From a virus, in IMG/VR virus record IMGVR_UViG_3300032223_002350, positions 1 through 62,505 of that record: DNA of 62,505 nucleotides. One strand, written 5' to 3'. The notes below the pieces were generated by a model. That model was not told the origin of the DNA and did not search any database. It saw only the letters and a list, made by a program, of their open reading frames with translations. The position numbers were made by a program, and so were the translations under genes. This document shows, one piece after another, positions 5,897 through 13,186 of this stretch (within the stretch, counting starts at the first letter, position 1; every line of letters begins with the position of its first letter).

Positions 5897-6100
5897 TCAA
5901 ACTATGATAGAGAGCTGTGAACCGAGCTGTGAATCGAGCTGTGAACTGAGCTGTAAATCGAGCTCTATATAGAGCTGTGACCAGAGCTGTGACCTGAGCT
6001 GTGAATCGAGCTGTGACCTGAGCTGTGACCAGAGCTGTGAACCGAGCTGTGAATCGAGCTGTGACCAGAGCTGTGAATTTATTTGCTTCATAACTTTCAT
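5897..6100 (-). CDS. QLxx tetrapeptide-repeat microprotein, 67 aa
   Basis: Starts MKVMKQINSQL and then repeats SQL plus one variable residue (W, D, G, R or Y) about 14 times, ending QLSIIV. It is a paralogue of 5480-5677. The aromatic and charged residues in the variable place (W, D, R, G) match the xxQV repeats I recall from bacterial DUF6745 proteins. It lies 51 nt downstream of the DUF6745-type gene. Confidence 0.6.
   Translation of the reverse strand: MKVMKQINSQLWSQLDSQLGSQLWSQLRSQLDSQLRSQLWSQLYIELDLQLSSQLDSQLGSQLSIIV
5912..6077 (-). repeat. 12-bp coding tandem repeat
   Basis: GAGCTGTGAMYN units repeat about 14 times inside 5897-6100, the same unit as at 5498-5664. Confidence 0.8.
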
Positions 6101-6151
6101 TTTAAAATAATACTACTAATAAGATCGCATCCTACGTTGCCTTAATTATTC

Positions 6152-7174
6152 CTAAGATCTCATATCAAATTTATACTCTTCAGCTGTCAATCTACTAAGA
6201 GAAGCAATTGCAGCAATAGCATCTGTATGATGGGGTTGTACTCCTTGAAGATATTGAGTACCTGTTGAAGGACATATCATCTTGACCCACGCAAAAGGTT
6301 GATTATCTATTTCTTCAAATGTCTCATCTGTCTTTAGTAGTGTGACTTCTTCAAGATCTCCATTCGAATGAACTATCGTCTGCTTATCAATCTCTTTTGC
6401 ACCAAGAAGATCCATAACCCCCTTTTGTCCAAGAATCTCATACCATGCTCCTTTATAGTCTGAGTTACGCTCTTTTACAAATTCTTCACGTGTAAGTGAT
6501 TTTGCTTTATTAAAAATATCTGCTGGAATATGACGACCATTGATATAGTAACAATCATCCCAAGCTGTACAAGGGTATGTGCTATTCCAAGTTACTGCTT
6601 GATATGCTGGGTTATGCAAAAGATTAGCTGCATTACGCACAATCTTTGTTGGATATTTACTTACAATGCAAACTTCTTCACAGAATATCGCAGAGTAGAT
6701 ATTTGCTTTCCAGTTAAGAGCCTCGAGCTCATTCAATTCTTTTGCTGCACCAGTAGTCTCAATCTTAAATTCATCTTGGATAAATTTGTACCAAGTATAA
6801 TAGTATCTTGCGTATATACCAATTGCAAATAAAGAAGATTCTACGAATTTCATCTGGCCTTTATTGGCTTTGATAAATTTAGCTAAGTCTTTTTCTGGGA
6901 TATTAGAGATACTTTCAGCAACTGTTTCTATCATATTCTCATTCTCAACAAGATAATGATATAAAATCTTTGCTTCGAGAGGATTCTCTACTACGATAAG
7001 ATGTTTTGGACGAGGCTTCTCTGCCATATCATATAGCTTATTAACTATACCAAGAGCAGCCTCTTTGTCAAATGTGTTATAATTCTTACCATCAAATACA
7101 CCGTCGAGAGCGTGATCGATATAATTCGGTATACGAGCCTTAATTTCATCAGTAAATTGGTCGAGAGTGATCAT
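6152..7174 (-). CDS. DUF6745-type protein, 340 aa
   Basis: The C-terminal two thirds follow the order I know for DUF6745: an aromatic helix (residues ~118-130, YARYYYTWYKF), a Trp/Cys block (NWKANIYSAIFCEEVCIVSKYP), WDDCYYINGRHIP, then SLTREEFVKERNSDYKGAWYEILG and a closing block where a charged loop precedes FAWVKMICPSTGTQYLQGVQP. Bacterial members often carry long xxQV repeats in the N-terminal part; here that part is repeat-free, while separate repeat microproteins follow downstream. The usual neighbour gene is present at 7278-7649. Biochemical function unknown. Family assignment is from memory of motif order. Confidence 0.6.
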   Translation of the reverse strand: MITLDQFTDEIKARIPNYIDHALDGVFDGKNYNTFDKEAALGIVNKLYDMAEKPRPKHLIVVENPLEAKILYHYLVENENMIETVAESISNIPEKDLAKFIKANKGQMKFVESSLFAIGIYARYYYTWYKFIQDEFKIETTGAAKELNELEALNWKANIYSAIFCEEVCIVSKYPTKIVRNAANLLHNPAYQAVTWNSTYPCTAWDDCYYINGRHIPADIFNKAKSLTREEFVKERNSDYKGAWYEILGQKGVMDLLGAKEIDKQTIVHSNGDLEEVTLLKTDETFEEIDNQPFAWVKMICPSTGTQYLQGVQPHHTDAIAAIASLSRLTAEEYKFDMRS

Positions 7175-7228
7175 AAAACCTTGATTGTTTTTTTGGTCAA
7201 GGGGTCAATCTTTATTGATTGTCCTTGA

Positions 7229-7250
7229 TAAAAGTAATAAAAACCTTTGA
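7229..7250 (-). promoter_or_regulatory. early/middle promoter candidate
   Basis: Minus-strand TCAA-N10-TACTTTTA, 55 nt upstream of the DUF6745-type ATG. It would drive the DUF6745 and repeat-protein block. Confidence 0.6.
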
Positions 7251-7277
7251 GATATTGTAGTTTAAGTTTAAAATAAA

Positions 7278-7649
7278 TTAATCTATAACAGCTATCATTA
7301 ATTTTTCATAAGGATTCCAGGAATTTTGAATCCAAAATTCATATGTACCACTTGGAATATGAATTGGATTATGATCTGCTTTCTGTAATTCCTTAGTAGA
7401 TACCCAATCTTTTTCTTGGAAATATGATTCATGGATATGTTGCAATGTTGCTCCATCTCCACCTACTGCTGCAAAGAATGTTCCATCATCTGCCATAAAT
7501 AATTCAACGTCTCCAGTCAAGCAATGCTGATGTCCAGAATGTTCACCATAAGCTAGTGGTTGGTTTTTAACCCTTTTCAGATTCTTTGGAAGTTCTGATA
7601 ATTGGCGAAATTGTACGTCACCTTGATGACCTTTAATTAATTTATTCAT
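7278..7649 (-). CDS. DUF6745-partner protein, 123 aa
   Basis: It shows the pattern of a small conserved protein I recall next to DUF6745 genes: GDVQFRQLSELP, AYGEHSGHQHCL (residues 33-44), a central LQHIH (69-73) and IHIPSGTYEFWIQNSWNPYE near the end. The conserved histidines suggest metal or ligand binding in a beta-rich fold. It has its own promoter (7670-7694) and precedes the DUF6745 gene, so the pair is probably expressed together. Function unknown. Confidence 0.6.
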   Translation of the reverse strand: MNKLIKGHQGDVQFRQLSELPKNLKRVKNQPLAYGEHSGHQHCLTGDVELFMADDGTFFAAVGGDGATLQHIHESYFQEKDWVSTKELQKADHNPIHIPSGTYEFWIQNSWNPYEKLMIAVID

Positions 7650-7669
7650 GATATTTTATTTTTAGTATG

Positions 7670-7694
7670 TTATAAATGTAATGAAATTTCTTGA
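7670..7694 (-). promoter_or_regulatory. early/middle promoter candidate
   Basis: Minus-strand TCAA-N10-TACATTTATAA, 20 nt upstream of the ATG at 7649. It is one of the best matches to the consensus. Confidence 0.7.
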
Positions 7695-7738
7695 GATTTT
7701 GTAATCTATCTTCTAAGTAATAAATATCTATTATTTCT

Positions 7739-7779
7739 AAAAAAAGACCTACCAGATTTTAATGTCTGATAGGTCTTTG
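7739..7779 (-). terminator. intrinsic terminator
   Basis: The minus strand has a 14-base-pair stem (AAAGACCTATCAGA with TCTGGTAGGTCTTT, one G-T pair) around an eight-base loop, followed by a run of Ts. It ends the transcript of 7798-8031. Confidence 0.85.
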
Positions 7780-7797
7780 CATAATTCGATCTTTAAC

Positions 7798-8031
7798 TTA
7801 GATCATTTCAGAGTTGGCTTTACGACCACGAACCATATCAAATGCTTCGTTCATAATACGCTCATTGAACTCTTTACCAGCAATAACATCGCTGCAGTGA
7901 GTTAAAGAATACCCCGTGCGATTTGCTACGCGAGTGATGTCACCTTTACGGATACGACGATTGGCAATTACTGCCTTTTGAATGTACGTACGAGACTGAT
8001 AGCTCGTAGGACGGTTACTTGTGTTTCTCAT
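7798..8031 (-). CDS. small basic HTH-like protein, 77 aa
   Basis: A basic N-terminus (NRPTSYQSRTYIQK) is followed by IRKGDITRVANRTGYSLTHC, which reads as a helix-turn-helix of the kind found in small Bacteroidota and phage DNA-binding proteins. It is monocistronic, between a promoter region (8069-8197) and a strong terminator (7739-7779). It is probably a transcription or nucleoid factor; the target is unknown. Confidence 0.6.
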   Translation of the reverse strand: MRNTSNRPTSYQSRTYIQKAVIANRRIRKGDITRVANRTGYSLTHCSDVIAGKEFNERIMNEAFDMVRGRKANSEMI

Positions 8032-8068
8032 TTTTGAACACTTTATTTGGTTAACAATAGATACAATA

Positions 8069-8197
8069 TAAAAGTAAGCGATTTTTGCATGATTTGAAAG
8101 CTTTTATTTAAAGTGATCAGATATTTTTTATTCTGATGTGTGCTTTATTTAGTTGCTATCATCATCGCTATATTATAAAAGTAATAAAAAGGTTTGA
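8069..8197 (-). promoter_or_regulatory. tandem promoter region upstream of the HTH gene
   Basis: 8173-8197 is a full match (minus strand TCAA-N10-TACTTTTATAA). A second -7-type box, TACTTTTA at 8076-8069, lies 38 nt from the ATG at 8031 but lacks TCAA at the right place. A short inverted repeat (ATCAGA/TCTGAT, 8120-8137) sits between them. No gene fits in the 180-base gap. Confidence 0.5.
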
Positions 8198-8214
8198 CTT
8201 CTGAAAGTTTATAT

Positions 8215-8415
8215 TCAAAGTGATGTATTCATTCTCCACTCAATGGGCAGCATTATCTTAAATTTTATTCTATCTTCAAGTCTATCATGTAATTTCCACT
8301 CGAGTTGATTTTTTACTATAGATCTTATTTTGAAATTATCATCCACCATTTTATGTAATGGACTCCATAATATAGAGATAAACTTATTGGAAAATGTGGA
8401 GTTAATTTCTTTCAT
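8215..8415 (-). CDS. hypothetical protein, 66 aa
   Basis: It opens MKEINSTFSNKFISILWSPL and continues with an every-fourth-residue leucine/isoleucine pattern (QLEWKLHDRLEDRI). This looks like a decayed relative of the QLxx repeat proteins at 5480 and 5897. Its start overlaps the stop of 8412-9731 by 4 nt. Function unknown. Confidence 0.55.
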   Translation of the reverse strand: MKEINSTFSNKFISILWSPLHKMVDDNFKIRSIVKNQLEWKLHDRLEDRIKFKIMLPIEWRMNTSL

Positions 8416-9731
8416 CGGTAATCTATTAGATCTTCAATGTCTGGGTGAGTCATGTCTTTTTGTGTAGACTTTGGAGTATCTTTTAATCTGTCTTCTTCGG
8501 CTTTGACATTTTCAGCCATGTCTTTTATTCCCAAGTGCTTAAGATGTTCTAAGTAAAAATCATCTATCTTATAGAATGATTCTAGCTCTTTTGGGGCATC
8601 AGGAGATTCAGGCGCAATTGCTTGTAAGACTTGTCGTTTGGCCTTTGTAAAGTAGTCAAGAGACAGCAAGAATGAGCAATTATAACATAACCACCGTAGA
8701 TTATCTTCTCTCCAATCTGTCTTATCATTATTTTTAAAATTAAGTAAAAGAGGCATCTTCATGTCGATTGGTCTCTTTTGAGAAAATCCACACTCAGCAC
8801 AACAAAATCCTAGTCTTCCATCTTTCATTAATCTTGAAGCGAGTTCATCTATTCTTACTGGAGTTGAATATTGACCCTGTACAAGTTGATATCCAAGTTC
8901 TAATGCTCTTGGGTTAACTTGATTCTTTCTTGCTGTTCTAACTTTTGGAATTCCTTTACCTCCAGTTGCCATGTGTATATCAAATAAAGATCTACCATTA
9001 ACTGGATCTTTATACATCTTAGCATATTTTCTCCAAGTCTTATATGATACTCTTAACCAAGATGCAGCTTCTTTATTACTTCTTGTATTTTTTATTGCAC
9101 TACGTACTAACTCTTCAGATAATTCAAGCCCCTTATACTTATGTTCATCTAATATAACATGTCCTGGTTTAAATCTAGCTTCTGCAAATGCTTTCTTTCT
9201 AGCTTCAAGTCTTTCAAAATAACCAGATTCTTTTCTTGCTAAGAATCTTTCATGATTAATTTTTCTCCATTTTTCATGTTGAACTTCATATAATGTCATC
9301 CCAGTCTCATCGTCTGTATACATTGAAGCATATTTCTTCCAAGCTTGTCTAGATACGTCCATGACTTCTGCCGCTTCTCTATTAGAATTAGATATAGCCA
9401 TTGCATCTAGTACCTGCTGCTTTGTTATTTCTAGTTTATTTTTGGCTTGATTATTGACCTTAGTACCTTTTGGACCTATGCCAACTTTATTAGCTTTTTC
9501 TATAAGTAATGCTCTGCGTTGAAGTTCTAATAGAGTAAGACCTGTTTCTATATCTAAGTACTTATTCGCCCAAGTTTTAAATCTAATTTCACTAACTTTT
9601 AGAAATCTCGCTGCTCTGCTTATATGGTTGGAATGTTGCAAAGCTTTACGTATATCAGACTCAGAAATTACCATCTGAGCTGCCCATGATTTTAACCCCT
9701 TTCGAGGATCATCAAATAGACCTGAAGACAT
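8412..9731 (-). CDS. triple-HTH protein with HNH-like zinc module, 439 aa
   Basis: Three internal repeats of about 55 residues are visible (near residues 24-75, 103-155 and 205-255). Each follows the pattern S..A...N...AA..L.VS...W.KYA.MY.D...G..L...H and is probably a helix-turn-helix. The C-terminal part (about 315-365) has CCAECGF and LRWLCYNC around N..N, like an HNH nuclease zinc knuckle. The catalytic His expected before the turn is replaced (LLLNFKNND), so DNA binding without cutting is likely. It may be a phage transcription factor, a terminase-small-like protein or a domesticated homing enzyme. It heads a four-gene group from 10815. Confidence 0.6.
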   Translation of the reverse strand: MSSGLFDDPRKGLKSWAAQMVISESDIRKALQHSNHISRAARFLKVSEIRFKTWANKYLDIETGLTLLELQRRALLIEKANKVGIGPKGTKVNNQAKNKLEITKQQVLDAMAISNSNREAAEVMDVSRQAWKKYASMYTDDETGMTLYEVQHEKWRKINHERFLARKESGYFERLEARKKAFAEARFKPGHVILDEHKYKGLELSEELVRSAIKNTRSNKEAASWLRVSYKTWRKYAKMYKDPVNGRSLFDIHMATGGKGIPKVRTARKNQVNPRALELGYQLVQGQYSTPVRIDELASRLMKDGRLGFCCAECGFSQKRPIDMKMPLLLNFKNNDKTDWREDNLRWLCYNCSFLLSLDYFTKAKRQVLQAIAPESPDAPKELESFYKIDDFYLEHLKHLGIKDMAENVKAEEDRLKDTPKSTQKDMTHPDIEDLIDYR

Positions 9732-9736
9732 AACGT

Positions 9737-10141
9737 TTATTTTATTTTTGGATTAATCTTTATCATCATGTCCCAAAGATCATAAGGACTTTGCATATTT
9801 ATTTCATTACCTTGAGTATCAACTAGAGATAGAGCTTGACCATTTTCGTCTATTCTTTCCCATAGATAAAAACTTATAAGATCATAACATTCTGGGCCAT
9901 AACTAATGAGTAGTAGGTAATCAATTACACTGTAGAATCTCTCATCGTACTTAGCCATATCCATTTCAAGATCTGTATACATTATATTAGAACGTACAAT
10001 GGCCTCTTCGATAGTATTAATTATCTTTACAAAAGACTCTCTCTTCTTTTCTACTCCACTTCTCTGTAATTTTCTCTTGACAAATGATTGAACATTTAAA
10101 ACTGAATTTACAGCATCTTGGATATTTTTATATTCTTCCAT
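9737..10141 (-). CDS. hypothetical phage protein, 134 aa
   Basis: A helical, acidic protein with an ISYGPECYDLISFYLWERID segment. It has no recognised motif and is spaced 6 nt from 10148-10486, so it is co-transcribed with it. Function unknown. Confidence 0.7.
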   Translation of the reverse strand: MEEYKNIQDAVNSVLNVQSFVKRKLQRSGVEKKRESFVKIINTIEEAIVRSNIMYTDLEMDMAKYDERFYSVIDYLLLISYGPECYDLISFYLWERIDENGQALSLVDTQGNEINMQSPYDLWDMMIKINPKIK

Positions 10142-10147
10142 GGCAAC

Positions 10148-10486
10148 CTACTTTTTTGATAATCTCTTATGCTTATCTTTTATATCATGTATTAAAGCTG
10201 TAATTTTTCCACATGTATTATAATCTTCATCTTCTACAAACATTGTAATACAAGATTCTAAAGCATTAGTCCAATCATTCTTGTGTAGTTCTATATAACA
10301 TCCAGAATCATTAATCTCGAATAATGTTGCGAATATACTATTAGTTTTATACGCCTCTTCGATAATATGGGGAACTTTTTCTTTTAGTAGTATTTTGAAT
10401 GGTGTAGATTTTACTACATCTTCTGTTGTTAGTTGATGTACTCCATCGAATATAGCTCTAATAGGTACTTCTTTTTTGGCTGCCAT
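10148..10486 (-). CDS. hypothetical phage protein, 112 aa
   Basis: A soluble protein (MAAKKEVPIRAIFDGVHQL... ending KDKHKRLSKK) with a basic C-terminal tail. No domain is recognised. It is the second gene of the 10815-8412 run; its position next to a ClpP-like protease gene gives no firm clue. Confidence 0.7.
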   Translation of the reverse strand: MAAKKEVPIRAIFDGVHQLTTEDVVKSTPFKILLKEKVPHIIEEAYKTNSIFATLFEINDSGCYIELHKNDWTNALESCITMFVEDEDYNTCGKITALIHDIKDKHKRLSKK

Positions 10487-10500
10487 AACATTTATAGGTT

Positions 10501-10815
10501 TTAATGTTGACCTTTAAGGACATTTAATAGAAGTGTTGTAATTGAATTCAACGGCACTAAAAAACCTATTACATTTTTAAATGGTGTTCTATCATCAAAG
10601 TCTACCATTATTCCAGCATCTCCAAATCTTTTCTGTAATGCTGTTGATATCTTTTGAGTAAGCTCTTGCTTTTCTTTGGGATCCATGCCTTCATTGTCAA
10701 GTATGAATTGCATCTTAACTCCTCTCTTAGTCTCATTGGTATTCAAATCAAACTGAAGTCCTAGCTTTTGTCCTGCTACTGTAACTGTAGTCTTTGGTTT
10801 TGGTATATTTGGCAT
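10501..10815 (-). CDS. hypothetical phage protein, 104 aa
   Basis: A proline-rich start (MPNIPKPKTTVTV) is followed by a beta-rich region, a charged helix (MDPKEKQELTQKISTALQKR) and a hydrophobic C-terminus. No family recognised. A late-type box lies upstream (10827-10836), so expression may be late. Confidence 0.7.
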   Translation of the reverse strand: MPNIPKPKTTVTVAGQKLGLQFDLNTNETKRGVKMQFILDNEGMDPKEKQELTQKISTALQKRFGDAGIMVDFDDRTPFKNVIGFLVPLNSITTLLLNVLKGQH

Positions 10816-10826
10816 TGCGTCTTTAT

Positions 10827-10836
10827 AAATAAATAT
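10827..10836 (-). promoter_or_regulatory. late promoter motif
   Basis: Minus-strand ATATTTATTT, about 12 nt upstream of the ATG at 10815. Confidence 0.4.
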
Positions 10837-10845
10837 ACGTGATTA

Positions 10846-11418
10846 TTAGATGATCTCTTCTATAAATCCAAGTTCTAATGCTTCATCTGGACTTATATAC
10901 CACTCTTTATTTTTATCTTTAACACTTTTTAACTTCTTCTTTGTGATCCCAGTGTACTCTAATAATATATCATCATATATAGCTTGAAGTCTAACTCCCT
11001 GTGCTATCTCTTGCTTATGATATGTTAGTTTTTCTTGTGCTGATTCCCAAGCCATTTCATGATACATTAGAGTTGATCTTTTGCTCATTTTTCTTACATG
11101 ACCTACACAGAGTATTGGAAGTGCCATTGACATTGCATGACCTTGAACTGTGATATGAACTGGAGTTTGTGAAGCCTCTATACAATCAACTAGTCCAAAT
11201 CCATAATATACAGATCCTCCTGGAGAATTAAGAAATAGTTGTATAGGTTCACGTGATTCTGGACGGAGTGTTTTAATATTAGAAGAATCTTCTTTATTAA
11301 TCTCATGTATTTGACCAATGACATAATTAACACTATCATCATCAATCTCTCCAAGGACAATTATTCTACTTAGTACTTCTTGTGACTGTTGCTTATTTTT
11401 TGAGTATTTAGCTTCCAT
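10846..11418 (-). CDS. clpP: ClpP-like serine protease, 190 aa
   Basis: ClpP fold markers are in order: RIIVLGEIDDDSV (residues 18-30), LNSPGGSVYYG (63-73, oxyanion-hole region), GHAMSMA with the nucleophile Ser97, and MYHE with His120. The length matches bacterial ClpP. The usual Asp region near the C-terminus is altered (NKEWYISPDEA), so the third triad residue needs checking. Phage ClpP homologues act either with a Clp ATPase or as head-maturation proteases; no head genes are in the window, so I cannot choose. Its own early-type promoter (11431-11454) lies 13 nt upstream. Confidence 0.85.
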   Translation of the reverse strand: MEAKYSKNKQQSQEVLSRIIVLGEIDDDSVNYVIGQIHEINKEDSSNIKTLRPESREPIQLFLNSPGGSVYYGFGLVDCIEASQTPVHITVQGHAMSMALPILCVGHVRKMSKRSTLMYHEMAWESAQEKLTYHKQEIAQGVRLQAIYDDILLEYTGITKKKLKSVKDKNKEWYISPDEALELGFIEEII

Positions 11419-11430
11419 AACTTACATTTT

Positions 11431-11454
11431 AAAGAATATACTAAATTTAGTTGA
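11431..11454 (-). promoter_or_regulatory. promoter candidate, TATATTCTTT variant
   Basis: Minus-strand TCAA-N10-TATATTCTTT, 13 nt upstream of the clpP ATG. The TATATTC form of the -7 box also occurs before SSB (43511) and the gp26-like gene (58391), hinting at a middle-class variant. Confidence 0.6.
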
Positions 11455-11473
11455 GATTTTAAAATTAAATTTC

Positions 11474-12247
11474 TTAGTCTATGTATTTTAGATTACTCTC
11501 TGGATCATGTTTAATATAAGAACCCCATTTATATTTAGCATATTCATGACCTTGAATTTCTTGCTCTTGTCTTTGTGTTCCTGTTGCTACTTGTGCAAAA
11601 TGATAAAAATGACAATTATATAATCTATGTGAGTCTAAACCCATTTTTTGACACTTAAGAAAAAAATCCCAATCAGCAACAACTCCATTTGTAGGATAGT
11701 TTTCATCCCAACCGCCTAATGCAATAAATTTTTCTTTTGACATTAATATTGGTAAAGTCCACCCATTTCTACTCATAGTTGTATCAGATATACCATCTTC
11801 ATATTGCCAAAATTTATCTAAATCAAAATCATTTATATTTTTTCCTAAATCCATAATGTCAAATTGCCTAAACATACTTGGATTTGGTTCTGTTTGATTT
11901 GGACAATAAACTATATTCTCATTTTTACAGTAATTTAATTTTTCATCCCACTTATTAGGAAAAACATTATCATCATTTACTATTAAAATTTTATTATGCT
12001 TAGCATTGTATACTCCAATATTAGTAGCTCTGCAGAGACCTTGATTTTCTTCTAAAACTACAATATCTATCTCATTTTTATATTTATCTAATACTGACTT
12101 ATTTAGATCATAAAACCCATCAATAATAACTATTATCTGATTCTTATTAACCTGTCCAGAAATAGCCGATTTGATGCAAAGATCGAGATATTCTGGTTCT
12201 TTATATGTAGGAATTACTACTGAGATCATATTATTATAATTTATCAT
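11474..12247 (-). CDS. family 2 glycosyltransferase, 257 aa
   Basis: GT-A fold: ISVVIPTYKEPEYLDLCIKS at residues 8-27, a loop with IIVIIDGF, ENQGLCRATNIGV, and a DxD-type metal site in ILIVNDDN (about residues 92-99). The acceptor region has GGWDENYPTNGVVADWDFF. It transfers a sugar from a nucleotide sugar; donor and acceptor are unknown. The gene is markedly AT-rich compared with 12506-19020, pointing to a separate origin. It is the last gene of the 13 kb sugar island and overlaps the gene before it by 14 nt. Confidence 0.8.
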   Translation of the reverse strand: MINYNNMISVVIPTYKEPEYLDLCIKSAISGQVNKNQIIVIIDGFYDLNKSVLDKYKNEIDIVVLEENQGLCRATNIGVYNAKHNKILIVNDDNVFPNKWDEKLNYCKNENIVYCPNQTEPNPSMFRQFDIMDLGKNINDFDLDKFWQYEDGISDTTMSRNGWTLPILMSKEKFIALGGWDENYPTNGVVADWDFFLKCQKMGLDSHRLYNCHFYHFAQVATGTQRQEQEIQGHEYAKYKWGSYIKHDPESNLKYID

Positions 12248-12509
12248 TCCCCCAAAACCTATTCCCTCTACTTATACCATTATGTATTGAAATACTATTT
12301 GGAAAATATCTACTCCATAAATTATCTAATGATTGGGTTAAGTTTTGATTATTATTTTTGTATGTTGTAGATGATATTACACCTTTAAATAATTTTAATA
12401 TATCTAAATTATAAATTATATATTGTTCTAATTTATCTATGTCATTTTGACTTTCTATATATCCTACAGAAGCATAGTAACTATTTATTATCAAATCTTT
12501 AAGCTTCAT
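12234..12509 (-). CDS. short glycan-island protein, 91 aa, possibly truncated
   Basis: I place the start at 12509, where ATGA overlaps the stop of 12506-13183. The sequence (KLFKGVISSTTY...LWSRYFPNSISIHNGISRGNRFW) resembles the N-terminal part of larger capsule or glycan proteins that continue after an NRG.. loop. Here it ends within a few residues, so it may be a truncated gene. No catalytic motif is present. Confidence 0.5.
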   Translation of the reverse strand: MKLKDLIINSYYASVGYIESQNDIDKLEQYIIYNLDILKLFKGVISSTTYKNNNQNLTQSLDNLWSRYFPNSISIHNGISRGNRFWGNDKL

Positions 12510-13183
12510 ATTTTTGACCAATCTATTAAAGGGGTTAACCAAGCAGTCTCCCCGTGTGTAGAATATCCAGGCACAGGGGTAACAAGACTCTTACTCTTGC
12601 TATCCGATAAAGATAAAAACATTTCAAAGTCTTTGGGATAAGTGCCAGACGTATAGTACCTGAGTATCTGCTCATCGTCTCTCAGAGTTTTTATTTTAGA
12701 GGCGAATGTCATCGTGGTCGAATTTGTAATTTTCCAATGACAAGACTTAGTCAGCATCAGTCTGGTTACCTCTCCTCCTGACTCGACATACGGGTTTGCT
12801 CCATTTATGTACTTATCTGGATGGTCGTATAAAGAAACGTAGTCTGCTCCAGTATCAAAGCCCTCTAACAGTATTTCTTGAGATTCTGGTTTATGCAGGT
12901 AATCGTTTTCAAGGAAGTATACTATATCTTTATCATCGTATTTTAAAGCCTCTGTTAGCGCTAGATTGAACGTTCCGGCACCATGACCTACGGATACTTT
13001 AACTATGTTGGACTGGTACTTGGATATCATGTCTAAAGTGGGTTGAGAACAGTTGTCTGCTATCACCAACCAGTCAGCTTTATCAAAGACTTGACTCGCA
13101 TTCTTTAAACAACTTTCGTTGTTGATATAACCTGGTTTTACTTTGCTATAACCAACGTCCGATATTCTATATATTAGTTTCAT
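12506..13183 (-). CDS. glycosyltransferase-like protein, 225 aa
   Basis: A GT-A-like layout: KLIYRISDVGY at the start, WLVIADNCS (residues 38-46), and VYFLENDYLHKPES (about 88-101), where END may act as the DxD metal site. A conserved late block contains STHGETAWLTPLIDW. The base composition is less AT-rich than that of 11474-12247. Its neighbours (GT, HAD phosphatase, nucleotidyltransferase) support a role in building or attaching a glycan. The exact family is not certain. Confidence 0.6.
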   Translation of the reverse strand: MKLIYRISDVGYSKVKPGYINNESCLKNASQVFDKADWLVIADNCSQPTLDMISKYQSNIVKVSVGHGAGTFNLALTEALKYDDKDIVYFLENDYLHKPESQEILLEGFDTGADYVSLYDHPDKYINGANPYVESGGEVTRLMLTKSCHWKITNSTTMTFASKIKTLRDDEQILRYYTSGTYPKDFEMFLSLSDSKSKSLVTPVPGYSTHGETAWLTPLIDWSKI

Positions 13184-13186
13184 GTT

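Noticed and set aside
5498-6077. CRISPR array
   Set aside because: The 12-bp units are contiguous without spacers and are translated in frame as QLxx repeats.
8120-8137. Terminator between 8031 and 8215
   Set aside because: The ATCAGA/TCTGAT hairpin is short and is not followed by a T tract on the gene strand.
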